The notes below the pieces were generated by a model, which saw only the letters and a list, made by a program, of their open reading frames with translations, ran no database searches and was not told where the DNA came from. This document shows positions 25,096 to 33,396 of a DNA stretch of 64,000 bases, in pieces. The position numbers were made by a program, and so were the translations under genes. The DNA lies in NCBI RefSeq assembly GCF_000444995.1, contig NC_022041.1, positions 91,001 to 155,000 on the forward strand. The letters run 5' to 3'. Source of the stretch: Paracoccus aminophilus JCM 7686 (lineage in GTDB: Bacteria; Pseudomonadota; Alphaproteobacteria; Rhodobacterales; Rhodobacteraceae). Positions within the stretch are counted from its first letter, which is position 1, and each line of letters begins with the position of its first letter.

Positions 25096-26595
25096 ATGAG
25101 CTTCACCGTCCTGACCGCCGAATTCATGCATGAAAGCAACACCTTCTCGCGCTACCGCACCGATCTGCCGCAGTTTCAGGTCGATGCTTTGCACTACGGC
25201 GAGGCGGCTTTTGCCGCGCGCGGGGCCGCGAATACCGAGCTCGCCGGGTTTCTCGACGTGGCCGGGCCTGCGGGCTGGCGGGTGATCCATGCGATTTCCG
25301 CCCATGCCGTGCCGGGCGGGCAGGTGACGCAGGCGGCTTACGACCATATCGCCGGGGTAATTCTCGACAAGGCCCGCGCCCATCAGGGTCAGCTTGACGG
25401 CGTTCTTTTGGGCCTGCACGGCTCGATGGTGCCCGAGTTCTGTCAGGACGGCGAAGGCCATCTTCTGGGGCTTCTGCGCGAGGTCTTGGGCGACGAAATC
25501 CCGATTGCGGTGACGCTCGATCTGCACGCGATGGTCTCGGAGGAAATGGTCGAGCGCGCGCAGATTTTCGTCTCTTACAAGACTTATCCCCATGTCGATA
25601 TGCGCGAAACCGGCACCCATGCGGCGCGGCTTTTGGACCGCGCGATGAAGGGCGAGATCGCGCCCCGCACCGCGCGCGCCCATGTGCCGATGCTCGATGA
25701 GGCGAATTCCGGGCGCAGCGACATTCCCGAGACCTTTGCGCTTTACCAACGCGCCAGCGCCGCCGAAGCAAGCGGGCTGCTGGCGGTTTCGGTCAATGCG
25801 GCCTTTACCGGCGCGGATGTCGCCTGCGCCGGTCCAACGGTGCTTGCGACCTATGACCGGCGCGACCCGACGCAGCAGGCCGAAGCCGAGGCTCTGGTCG
25901 AGGATCTCGCCGCGCAGATCTGGGATGGGCGGCTGAAAAAGCGCAATGTTTTCATCGAGGTCGATGAGGCCGCTGCCGAGGCTTTAGGCTGGACCGGCGA
26001 AAAGCCCCTCGTCATCGCCGATTATGCCGACAACCCCGGCGCGGGCTCCTATGGCGATTCCACCGCGCTTCTGTCGGGGCTGATGGCGGCGGGCGTCACC
26101 GGCGCGGTGTTCACGCCGATGATCGACCCCGAGGCCGCGGCCGAGTTGCACCGCCACCGCGAAGGCGAGACCGTCACGCTGCATATCGGCGGCAAGGGCG
26201 ATCCGCGCTTTGGTGGCGGGCCGATCGAGGTGACGGGCGTGATTCGTCATCTTTCCGACGGGGCCTATACCGGAGACGGGCCGATTCAGGGCGGGCTTGC
26301 GCATAGTTTCGGGCCGACCGCAGTGCTGGATCTGGGCGGGATCGAGGTGCTGATCGTCTCCGAGGCGCAGCAGATGGTCGATCTGCAGCAGCTCCGTGCC
26401 TTCGGGATCGAGCCGACCCAGCGCCGCGTGCTGGCGCTGAAGTCGATGCAACATTTCCGCGCCGCCTTCGAGCCCATCGCGGGCAAGGTCATCATCTGCG
26501 ACGCGGGCGCTTTGGCGACGCCGCGCGCCGAGCGGCGGCCCTATCTCCGCGCGCCACGCCCGCTCTGGCCGCTCGATCGGGACTTCGAGCGGTAG
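25096..26595 (+). CDS. M81 family metallopeptidase (MlrC-like)
   Basis: A 499-residue protein of the MlrC/DUF1485 family, named for the Sphingomonas enzyme that degrades linearised microcystin. Family motifs: AEFMHESNTF (8-17), 'LHGSMVPE' (about 108-115), LDLHAMVS (141-148) with a probable zinc histidine, and 'YKTYPHVDMRETG' (161-173). No signal peptide, so cytoplasmic. In Proteobacteria this family very often follows a Dpp-type ABC transporter, as here, so it probably processes the imported compound; actual substrates are largely unknown. It converges on the flavoenzyme gene, stops only seven bases apart, and no terminator is visible between them. Confidence 0.88.
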   Translation: MSFTVLTAEFMHESNTFSRYRTDLPQFQVDALHYGEAAFAARGAANTELAGFLDVAGPAGWRVIHAISAHAVPGGQVTQAAYDHIAGVILDKARAHQGQLDGVLLGLHGSMVPEFCQDGEGHLLGLLREVLGDEIPIAVTLDLHAMVSEEMVERAQIFVSYKTYPHVDMRETGTHAARLLDRAMKGEIAPRTARAHVPMLDEANSGRSDIPETFALYQRASAAEASGLLAVSVNAAFTGADVACAGPTVLATYDRRDPTQQAEAEALVEDLAAQIWDGRLKKRNVFIEVDEAAAEALGWTGEKPLVIADYADNPGAGSYGDSTALLSGLMAAGVTGAVFTPMIDPEAAAELHRHREGETVTLHIGGKGDPRFGGGPIEVTGVIRHLSDGAYTGDGPIQGGLAHSFGPTAVLDLGGIEVLIVSEAQQMVDLQQLRAFGIEPTQRRVLALKSMQHFRAAFEPIAGKVIICDAGALATPRAERRPYLRAPRPLWPLDRDFER

Positions 26596-26602
26596 CCAAG
26601 CG

Positions 26603-29047
26603 TCAGGCCTTGATGCGCGCGCCGCTCGGGTCGTAAAGCGGCGTCAGGCTGGCCTCGGCGGCAAAGATCTGGCCCGCGACCTCGATCTGATAGCTTGAAG
26701 CCAGCATCTCGTCGGGGCTCTCGCCCGGCGCGGTGCAGGGCACATAGCCAAGACCAATCGCGCCGCCCAAAGCATGGCCGTAATTGCCCGAACTGAGCTG
26801 GCCGACGATCTTGCCATCGCGCAGGATCGGCTCGTTGTGAAAAAGCAGCGGCTCGGGATCGGTGAGCCGGAACTGCATCAGGCGACGCGCCAGCCCCGCC
26901 TCGCGCTTGCGCAGAACCGCCTCCCGGCCCATGAAATCCGGCTTGGCGGTGCGGACAGCAAAGCCGAGACCGGCCTCGAGCACGTGATCCTCATCGGTGA
27001 TGTCATGGCCGAAATGGCGATAGGCTTTCTCGATCCGGCAACTGTCCATCGCATGGATGCCGCAAAGCTTGAGTTGGGGCGCGGCTTCGATCAGCGTCTC
27101 GAAGACATGGGCGGCCTGATCGGCGCTGACGTAAAGCTCCCAGCCGAGCTCGCCGACATAGGTCACGCGATGGGCGCGGGCGAGGCCCATGCCGATCTCG
27201 ATCTCGCGCGCCCAGCCAAAGGGATGCGCGTCGTTCGAGAAATCATTGGGCGAGACGCGCGACAGAACCTCGCGCGATTTCGGCCCCATCAGCGAAAAGA
27301 CCGCCTCATTCCCGCCCATATCGATGACCGAGACCGCGCTTTCGCCGATATGGCGACGCAGCCACGCCAGATCGCGCTGGAGGGTCGCGGCCGGCACCAC
27401 CAGCAGGAACGAGGTTTCGCCAAGCCGCGTCACGGTCAGATCGCTTTCAATGCCGCCGCGCGCATTCAGCATCTGGCTATAGGTGATCCGGCCCACCGGC
27501 ACGTCCATCTCGCCCGCGCAAAGATGGTTCAGATAGGCCAAAGCATCGCGGCCCTCGACCCGGATTTTCCCGAAAGAGGACATGTCGATCAGGCCGACGC
27601 CCTCGCGCAAGGCCAGATGCTCGGCGCGCTGGTTCTCGAACCAGTTCTGGCGCTTCCAGCTATAGCGGTATTCGCGTTCCTGGCCTTCGTTCGCATACCA
27701 ATTCGCGCGCTCCCAACCGGCGGTTTCGCCAAAGACCGCGCCCTGCGCCTTGACCTGCTCATGGACCGGGCTGCGGCGGATGCCGCGCGCGGTGGCGGGC
27801 TGGCGATAGGGGAAATGGTCGGCGTAAAGCAGGCCCAGAGTCTCGGTCACGCGGTTTTTCAGGTAAAGCCGGTTGCGCTGGAACGGATGGGCGCGGCGGA
27901 TATCGACCTCCCAGAGATCAAAGGGCGGCTCGCCGTCGTTCATCCATTGCGCCAAAGCCATGCCCGCGCCGCCGGACGAGACGATGCCGATCGAGTTATA
28001 GCCCGCCGCGACCCAGTAATTACCGAGCTCGGGGACTTCGCCGAGGTAGTAGCGGTCATCGGGGGTGAAGCTTTCGGGGCCGTTGAAGAAGGTGTGAATC
28101 CCGGCCTCCGCCAAGATCGGCATCCGGGCCACGGCTTTTTCGAGGATCGGCTCGAAATGGTCGAAATCTTCGGGGAGCTGGTCGAAACAGAAATCCTCTG
28201 AGATGCCGTTCATCCCCCAAGGTTTAGCGGTCGGCTCGAAGGCGCCCAACAAGATCTTGCCCGCATCCTCTTTGTAGTAAGCGCATTCGTCGGGCACGCG
28301 CAGCACGGGCAATTGGGCAAGTTCGGGGATGTTTTCGGTGACGATATAGAAATGCTCGCAGGCGTGAAGCGGCAGGGTCACGCCGTTCTGGCCCGCAAGC
28401 TCGCGCCCCCACATGCCGCCGCAGTTCACGACATGATCGGCGGCGATATGGCCCTGCTCGCCGCCCTGCACCCAGTCAACGCCGGTGACGCGACCGTCCT
28501 TGGCGGTCACCGCCTGCACCTTGACGTTCTCGATGATGCGGGCGCCTTTCATGCGCGCACCCTTGGCCATGGCGAGCGCGATATTGCCCGGATCGGCCTG
28601 CCCGTCCAAAGGCAGGTGCACGCCGCCGGTGACGCCCTCGATGTTGAGATGGGGGTAGAGGTTCAGCACCTCGGCTGGCGAAAGCTCGGTCACATCGACG
28701 CCGAAAGCGCGGGCGAGGCTCGCCTGCCGCCACAGCTCTTCGCGGCGCTCACCGCTCAGCGCGACCGAGATCGAGCCGCATTGCCGGAACCCCGTCGCCA
28801 GCCCGGTCTCGGCCTCGAGACGCGTGTAAAGATCGGCCGAATATTTCGCGAGCCGGGTCATGTTCTGGCTGGCGCGCAATTGCCCGATCAGCCCCGCCGC
28901 ATGCCAGGTCGTCCCCGAGGTCAGCTGTTTGCGCTCCAAAAGCACGATATCGGTCCAGCCGAGTTGCGCCAGATGATAGGCGACCGAGCAGCCAGAGATG
29001 CCGCCGCCAATGATGACGACGCGGGCCTTCGAGGGAATATCGGACAT
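26603..29047 (-). CDS. FAD oxidoreductase with GcvT domain (dimethylglycine/sarcosine dehydrogenase-like) 1
   Basis: An 814-residue two-part enzyme. The N-terminal DAO-type FAD domain has GGGISGC (14-20) and TTWHAAG with His49, the position of the covalent FAD-linked histidine in mammalian dimethylglycine dehydrogenase. The C-terminal half (from about 430) is FAO_M plus GcvT/YgfZ-like folate-binding domains ('GVGLIDMSSFGKIRV', 'AYRHFGHDITDEDHVLEAGL'). Expected reaction: oxidative N-demethylation of a methylated glycine with transfer of the C1 unit to tetrahydrofolate. ATG 29047 is chosen as the family N-terminus; the frame continues 22 codons into the regulatory region without support. Divergent from the XRE-cupin gene, with an inverted repeat between them. 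Exact substrate unproven. Confidence 0.87.
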   Translation of the reverse strand: MSDIPSKARVVIIGGGISGCSVAYHLAQLGWTDIVLLERKQLTSGTTWHAAGLIGQLRASQNMTRLAKYSADLYTRLEAETGLATGFRQCGSISVALSGERREELWRQASLARAFGVDVTELSPAEVLNLYPHLNIEGVTGGVHLPLDGQADPGNIALAMAKGARMKGARIIENVKVQAVTAKDGRVTGVDWVQGGEQGHIAADHVVNCGGMWGRELAGQNGVTLPLHACEHFYIVTENIPELAQLPVLRVPDECAYYKEDAGKILLGAFEPTAKPWGMNGISEDFCFDQLPEDFDHFEPILEKAVARMPILAEAGIHTFFNGPESFTPDDRYYLGEVPELGNYWVAAGYNSIGIVSSGGAGMALAQWMNDGEPPFDLWEVDIRRAHPFQRNRLYLKNRVTETLGLLYADHFPYRQPATARGIRRSPVHEQVKAQGAVFGETAGWERANWYANEGQEREYRYSWKRQNWFENQRAEHLALREGVGLIDMSSFGKIRVEGRDALAYLNHLCAGEMDVPVGRITYSQMLNARGGIESDLTVTRLGETSFLLVVPAATLQRDLAWLRRHIGESAVSVIDMGGNEAVFSLMGPKSREVLSRVSPNDFSNDAHPFGWAREIEIGMGLARAHRVTYVGELGWELYVSADQAAHVFETLIEAAPQLKLCGIHAMDSCRIEKAYRHFGHDITDEDHVLEAGLGFAVRTAKPDFMGREAVLRKREAGLARRLMQFRLTDPEPLLFHNEPILRDGKIVGQLSSGNYGHALGGAIGLGYVPCTAPGESPDEMLASSYQIEVAGQIFAAEASLTPLYDPSGARIKA

Positions 29048-29100
29048 ATGCGTTCCAGAGATGAGGCGGGGGAAGATTGCCCTCAGCCTGCCGTGCCTCA

Positions 29101-29127
29101 AATGAAATTTCAATCAGAAATTTCATT
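29101..29127 (+). promoter_or_regulatory. Perfect 11-bp inverted repeat, candidate XRE-cupin operator
   Basis: AATGAAATTTC (29101-29111) and GAAATTTCATT (29117-29127) are exact inverted repeats with a five-base spacer. The site lies 54 bases upstream of the flavoenzyme start on one side and 111 bases before the regulator on the other, in an AT-rich patch. A related element occurs at 33300-33322 before the second flavoenzyme. Confidence 0.6.
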
Positions 29128-29237
29128 ATTAAGGAAGGATTGTCGCGCCCTTCAGGATTTTGCGTTTCCAACCGCGATCCGGCATGACAATCTGACCACG
29201 GCGCCCCGGCGTCAGGACGGCGGCAGACGGGGGCCAG

Positions 29238-29792
29238 ATGAGCAAACAGATCGGCGACGACATTCGCGCTTTGCGCCGCGGTCGGGGCATCACGCTGAAA
29301 GAGCTGGCCGGAGCGGTCGGGCGCTCGCTGGGGTGGCTGAGCCAGATCGAGCGCGGCCAGACGGCGCCTTCGGTTCGTGATCTGGGCGCGATTGCCGATT
29401 TCTTTGGCATCAATATCAGCTTCTTCTTCCGCTCTGCCAGCCGCGCCGAGGAAGAGCAGGGGCTGATCCTGCGCGCGGCGGATCGCATGGCGATCGGCTC
29501 GCATGAAAGCGGGCTGACCGAAGAGCTGCTCTCGCCCTCGCTCAGCGGCTCGTTCGAGATGATCAAATCGGTCTTCGCGCCGCATTCGACCAGCGGCGGC
29601 GAGGTCAAGGCGCGCGAAAAGGAAGATGGCGGGATTCTGGTCTCGGGGCGGCTGTCGCTTCGGATCGGCGAGCTGTCTGTCGATCTGGAGCCGGGCGACA
29701 GTTTCCAGTTCATCAACCGCGCCTATTCATGGGAAAACCACGGCGAAGAGCCCGCCGTGGTGATCTGGGTCGTGTCGCCGCCGGTCTATTGA
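29238..29792 (+). CDS. XRE-family transcriptional regulator with C-terminal cupin
   Basis: A 184-residue regulator: HTH_3 domain at about 8-63 ('IRALRRGRGITLKELAGAVG', 'SLGWLSQIERGQTAPSVRDL') and a cupin sensor domain at about 110-180 ('LEPGDSFQFINRAYSWEN'). Proteins of this build (PuuR, SinR-cupin types) bind small metabolites in the cupin and control catabolic genes, often adjacent ones. It is divergent from the first flavoenzyme with a perfect inverted repeat between, and converges on the ProV gene 15 bases away. Probably autoregulatory and controlling methylated-amine catabolism. Confidence 0.88.
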   Translation: MSKQIGDDIRALRRGRGITLKELAGAVGRSLGWLSQIERGQTAPSVRDLGAIADFFGINISFFFRSASRAEEEQGLILRAADRMAIGSHESGLTEELLSPSLSGSFEMIKSVFAPHSTSGGEVKAREKEDGGILVSGRLSLRIGELSVDLEPGDSFQFINRAYSWENHGEEPAVVIWVVSPPVY

Positions 29793-29807
29793 ACCAGCCG
29801 CGCGGGT

Positions 29808-30845
29808 CTATTCTGCAACCATCGCCTCAAGCGTGCGGCGCATCGACAGGACGCCCAGCCGGGTGCCGTCGCTGGTGACCACGGTGACATGCTCGGCGCC
29901 GATCCGGGTGAAATGGCGCGCGGCATCTTCCAGCGTCTCGCCCTCGTGGATGGTGAGATCCGGCCAGCCCGAGGGATCGCCGATCGCTTCGGCCAAGGCG
30001 CGCGCCTGAATGACCTTGGCGCGGTTGACCTCCTTGACGAAGCTTTCGACATATTCATCGGCGGGGCGCAGGACGATGTCCTGACTGGTGCCCTGCTGGA
30101 TCAGGTTGCCGTCGCGCAGGATTGCGATCTGGTCGCCCAGACGCAGCGCCTCGTCGAGATCGTGGGTGATGAAGACGATGGTCTTGCGGATCTCTTTTTG
30201 CAGATCGAGCAGCACCGTCTGCATATCGACCCGGATCAGCGGATCGAGCGCCGAATAAGCCTCGTCCATCAGCAGGATCGGCGCATCGTTCGAGAGCGCG
30301 CGCGCCAGACCGACCCGCTGTTGCATCCCGCCCGAAAGCTGGCTCGGGTAATGGTTCTCATAGCCCTTCAGCCCGACACGCTCGATCCAGCGCATCGCGG
30401 TGTCTTCGCGCGTCTTCTTGTCGACGCCCTGCACCTCAAGGCCATAGACCGTGTTGCCCAGAACCGTGCGATGCGGCAGCAGCGCAAATTTCTGGAAGAC
30501 CATCGCGGTTTGCAGGCGGCGGAACTGACGAAGCTCTTCGCGGTTCATCTTCACGACATCGACGCCATCGACCAGCACCTCGCCCGCAGTGGGGTCGATC
30601 AAGCGGTTGATGTGGCGGATCAGGGTCGATTTCCCCGAGCCCGACAGCCCCATCACCACCTGGATCGAGCCCGCCGGGATCGAGAGGTTGATGTTGTTCA
30701 GGCCCAGAACATGACCGAATTCGCGGTTGAGCTCGGCTTTGCCCAGACCATTGCGGACCTTGTCGACCATGGCCTCGGCGCGCGAGCCGAAGATCTTGTA
30801 GAGGTTCTTGATCTCGATGGATGCGCCGGTTTTGTCCTCAGTCAT
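29808..30845 (-). CDS. proV: Glycine betaine/proline ABC transporter ATPase (ProV/OpuAA-like)
   Basis: A 345-residue ATPase with the N-terminal extension typical of ProV (residues 1-55), Walker A GLSGSGKS (66-73), signature SGGMQQ (171-176), Walker B ILLMDEA (190-196) and a C-terminal CBS-like region (about 280-345, one clear CBS repeat, 'GAEHVTVV...RLGVLSMRRT'). CBS domains sense ionic strength in OpuA. Start 30845 overlaps the permease stop by eight bases. The order proX-proW-proV reads on the minus strand. Confidence 0.92.
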   Translation of the reverse strand: MTEDKTGASIEIKNLYKIFGSRAEAMVDKVRNGLGKAELNREFGHVLGLNNINLSIPAGSIQVVMGLSGSGKSTLIRHINRLIDPTAGEVLVDGVDVVKMNREELRQFRRLQTAMVFQKFALLPHRTVLGNTVYGLEVQGVDKKTREDTAMRWIERVGLKGYENHYPSQLSGGMQQRVGLARALSNDAPILLMDEAYSALDPLIRVDMQTVLLDLQKEIRKTIVFITHDLDEALRLGDQIAILRDGNLIQQGTSQDIVLRPADEYVESFVKEVNRAKVIQARALAEAIGDPSGWPDLTIHEGETLEDAARHFTRIGAEHVTVVTSDGTRLGVLSMRRTLEAMVAE

Positions 30846-31725
30846 TGGCGAGCTCCATGTGTTTTTGCAGGCGACGGCCAAAGGCCTGGCTGGCGCGGTC
30901 GAAGATGATCGCAATGCCGACGATGGCGAAACCGTTGAAGAGGCCGAGCGTGAAATACTGGTTCGAAATCGCTTTCAGCACCGGTTGGCCCAGACCCTGA
31001 ACGCCGATCATCGAGGCAATGACGACCATCGACAGCGCCATCATGATGGTCTGGTTGATCCCCGCCATGATCGTCGGCAGCGCCAGCGGCAGCTGCACGT
31101 TCTTGAGCTTTTGCCAGCTCGACGAGCCAAAAGCATCAGCGGCCTCAAGCACGTCGCGGTCCACCAGTCGGATGCCGAGATTGGTCAGGCGGATCATCGG
31201 CGGCACGGCGTAGATGACCACGGCGATCAGGCCGGGCACGCGGCCGATGCCCAGAAGCATGACCACCGGGATCAGGTAAACGAAGCTCGGCATGGTCTGC
31301 ATGACGTCGAGGATCGGGTTGATGATCGCCTGCACACGGCGCGAGCGCGCCATCATGATCCCGATCGGCAGGCCGACGGCGATGGCGATCAGCGTCGAGA
31401 CAAGGATCATCGACACGGTCTTCATCGTATCGTCCCACATGCCGAAGGCACCGATCAGCGCCAGCGTGATCCCGGCAAGTGCCACGATCTTCCAGTTCCG
31501 GCTGGCGAACCAGACGATGGCCACAATCGCAAGCAGCACGATGAACCATGGCGTCTGGGTCAAAAGACGCTCCGACCAGATCATCAGCGTTTGCAGAGGA
31601 GAGAAGAAGGCCTCGATCGAATCGCCATAGGCGCGGGTAAATTCGCGAAATCCGTCGTCGATCGATTTCTTCAGCACGCGCAGCGTATCGTCGCTGATCG
31701 CGGGAAACTTAGACAGCCAATCCAT
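30838..31725 (-). CDS. proW: Glycine betaine/proline ABC transporter permease (ProW/OpuAB-like)
   Basis: A 295-residue permease with six to seven helices; the cytoplasmic binding-protein-transport motif lies near 180-210 ('IRLTNLGIRLVDRDVLEAAD' then 'AFGSSSWQKL'). The N-terminal soluble helix region is typical of ProW. It forms the transmembrane dimer for the ATPase encoded by the overlapping gene. A hairpin separates it from the upstream proX. Confidence 0.92.
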   Translation of the reverse strand: MDWLSKFPAISDDTLRVLKKSIDDGFREFTRAYGDSIEAFFSPLQTLMIWSERLLTQTPWFIVLLAIVAIVWFASRNWKIVALAGITLALIGAFGMWDDTMKTVSMILVSTLIAIAVGLPIGIMMARSRRVQAIINPILDVMQTMPSFVYLIPVVMLLGIGRVPGLIAVVIYAVPPMIRLTNLGIRLVDRDVLEAADAFGSSSWQKLKNVQLPLALPTIMAGINQTIMMALSMVVIASMIGVQGLGQPVLKAISNQYFTLGLFNGFAIVGIAIIFDRASQAFGRRLQKHMELAND

Positions 31726-31767
31726 GCGTCCGCCTTATCTGGAAGGGTTGCTCTTGCGTAGCGGTGG

Positions 31768-31803
31768 GCAGGCGGCGCGCCCCGGGAGGAGGAGGCCGCC
31801 TGC
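31768..31803 (-). other. Intercistronic inverted repeat proX-proW
   Basis: GCAGGCGGC (31768-31776) and GCCGCCTGC (31795-31803) form a nine-pair stem with an 18-base loop, just after the proX stop in the transcribed direction. No T run follows, so partial termination or 3' protection of proX mRNA is likelier than full termination. Confidence 0.55.
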
Positions 31804-31816
31804 GTCTCGGGTCAGA

Positions 31817-32818
31817 TCAAAGCGCGGCTTTGATCTTGTCGGCAGCCTCGGGCGAAACCCAGGGCGTCCAGAGATCGGGGTTTTCCTTGAGGAAATGCTT
31901 GGCGCCATCCTCGCCAGTGGCCTGGTTGTCGGACATCCAGGCCATCAGGCCGTTGACCGTCTTGTTCGACCAGCTGCGCTTGGAGAGATAATCCTTCACA
32001 TCCGCCGGGGCACGCTCGGCAAAGGGCGTGGTGATGATCGTCGCGACCTTGTCGATCGGCCAGGCGTTCGGCTTCGGATCGGGGCAATCGGCGACCGAGG
32101 TGCAGCGCGCCCATTCCGCGCCGTCATAGGGCACGCCGAAGTCGAGCATGACCATCTCGTATTTGCCCAGAAGCGCGGTCGGCGCCCAATAATAGCCGAT
32201 CCAGCCCTGCTTGCGCTCATAGGCGCGGGCGAGCGAGCCATCGAGACCAGCCGCCGAGCCGGTATCGACGAGGTTGAAGTTATGGCCCTTGCCGTCATAG
32301 GCGGTGAAGAGCTGGGTCGAGATCAGCGTGCCACCCCAGCCCTGCGGACCGTTGAAAACTGCACCTTGCGAGGGGTTTTCCGGATCGGGGAACAGCTCGG
32401 GATGTTTCAGCGCATCGGCGATCGTCTTGATATCGGGATGGGCGTCGACCAGATATTTGGGCACCCACCAGCCTTGCTGGCCGCCGTCCTGAAGCGCATC
32501 TCCGAGGATCTGGATCTTGCCCTCTTTGGTGCCGTTCGCGATGACTTCGGGGACCAGACCGGTCCAGCCTTCGGGCGCAAGGTCAGGCTGACCCTTTTCC
32601 ACCATCGAGGTGAGCGAGGGCACGGTATCGCCGACAATGACTTCGGCGTTGCAGCCATAGCCCTTGTTGAGGATGAACTGATCGAGGTTGGCCAGCACCT
32701 CGGCGCTTTGCCAGGTCATGCTGACGATACTGACATTGCCGCAGCTCTCGGCGGCAAAAGCGGCCGGGGCCATGGCAGCGAAGCCAAGGACGCAGCTGGT
32801 CGCGAGTAATTTCTTCAT
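31817..32818 (-). CDS. proX: Glycine betaine/proline ABC transporter substrate-binding protein
   Basis: A 333-residue periplasmic protein with a signal peptide (about 1-22, ending Ala-Phe-Ala-Ala). OpuAC-type fold; the aromatic residues in 'MTWQSAEVL', 'QQGWWVPKY' and 'GYYWAPTALLGKYE' are candidates for the quaternary-ammonium cage, and a cysteine pair is present in 'CTSVADC'. GAGGAAAG precedes ATG 32818. First gene of the proXWV operon. The orphan binding protein at 1123-2121 is its paralogue. Ligand betaine-like, precise specificity not readable. Confidence 0.92.
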   Translation of the reverse strand: MKKLLATSCVLGFAAMAPAAFAAESCGNVSIVSMTWQSAEVLANLDQFILNKGYGCNAEVIVGDTVPSLTSMVEKGQPDLAPEGWTGLVPEVIANGTKEGKIQILGDALQDGGQQGWWVPKYLVDAHPDIKTIADALKHPELFPDPENPSQGAVFNGPQGWGGTLISTQLFTAYDGKGHNFNLVDTGSAAGLDGSLARAYERKQGWIGYYWAPTALLGKYEMVMLDFGVPYDGAEWARCTSVADCPDPKPNAWPIDKVATIITTPFAERAPADVKDYLSKRSWSNKTVNGLMAWMSDNQATGEDGAKHFLKENPDLWTPWVSPEAADKIKAAL

Positions 32819-33396
32819 CTTTCCTCCCTGTTTTGTTCGGCGGTGCCACAGCTCCTCTGCGACCGCCTTTGTGCTTTTTGCGGGGCGCGCTTGCCCAGAA
32901 TGCTATTTTCCTCGCCGGACCATCCCATCGGCCGAGCCCATGCCCCGAGCATGACAGCCCGTGCCGAGATCGCCAGATAAAACTGCAGAAATGATGCCAC
33001 GAATACGCCGAGCCGCTCCGGTTGACCGGTTTTTCGGCAGGCCGCCCCGACCCTGCTGGGCGGGCGAGCTGGCAGGGTGCGGCTGGCTCATCATGTCATC
33101 CGGTTGCTTGCCCCAAAAGGGCGGCGAGTTGATAACAGTTATTTCACCACCCATATGGCGTCGGAAAAAGGTCTGGAACGACCTCTCAGAAGCGAAAAGC
33201 GGCGTCTGTTCAGACCCGACGAGGAGCCTGACAGAGCTGTCAGGTTTCCACGACGAATTGTTCACAGCAAGATAATAGTCGCACATAAATTCTAAAAAAT
33301 GAAGAAATCATTTGAAATTTCACGACGGCCAGATAGCTTTCGAAGCGATCTCACCCTTTTGGATGGGGTCCAATCCGGCCTGGAAGGGGAGTGAAT
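32819..33396 (+). promoter_or_regulatory. 578-base divergent control region with palindromes
   Basis: Separates proX (minus) from the second flavoenzyme (plus). It contains no convincing gene. Signals seen: GTCTG-TT-CAGAC at 33204-33215; a perfect eight-base-arm palindrome CCTGACAG-AG-CTGTCAGG at 33227-33244; an AT-rich stretch at 33275-33325; and TGAAATTTCA at 33313-33322. Composition shifts from GC-rich near proX to AT-rich near the flavoenzyme, consistent with promoters there. Confidence 0.5.
33300..33322 (+). promoter_or_regulatory. Candidate second XRE-cupin operator
   Basis: Two elements 13 bases apart: TGAAGAAATC (33300-33309) and TGAAATTTCA (33313-33322). The right half GAAATTTCA is identical to the one in the 29101-29127 site, where two copies also lie 13 bases apart; over 23 aligned bases 15 match. 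It is 75 bases before the flavoenzyme start. Confidence 0.4.

Noticed and set aside
32903..33286. Frames on both strands in the proX/flavoenzyme gap
   Set aside because: No recognisable motifs, poor start sites, and they cover the palindromes of the control region.
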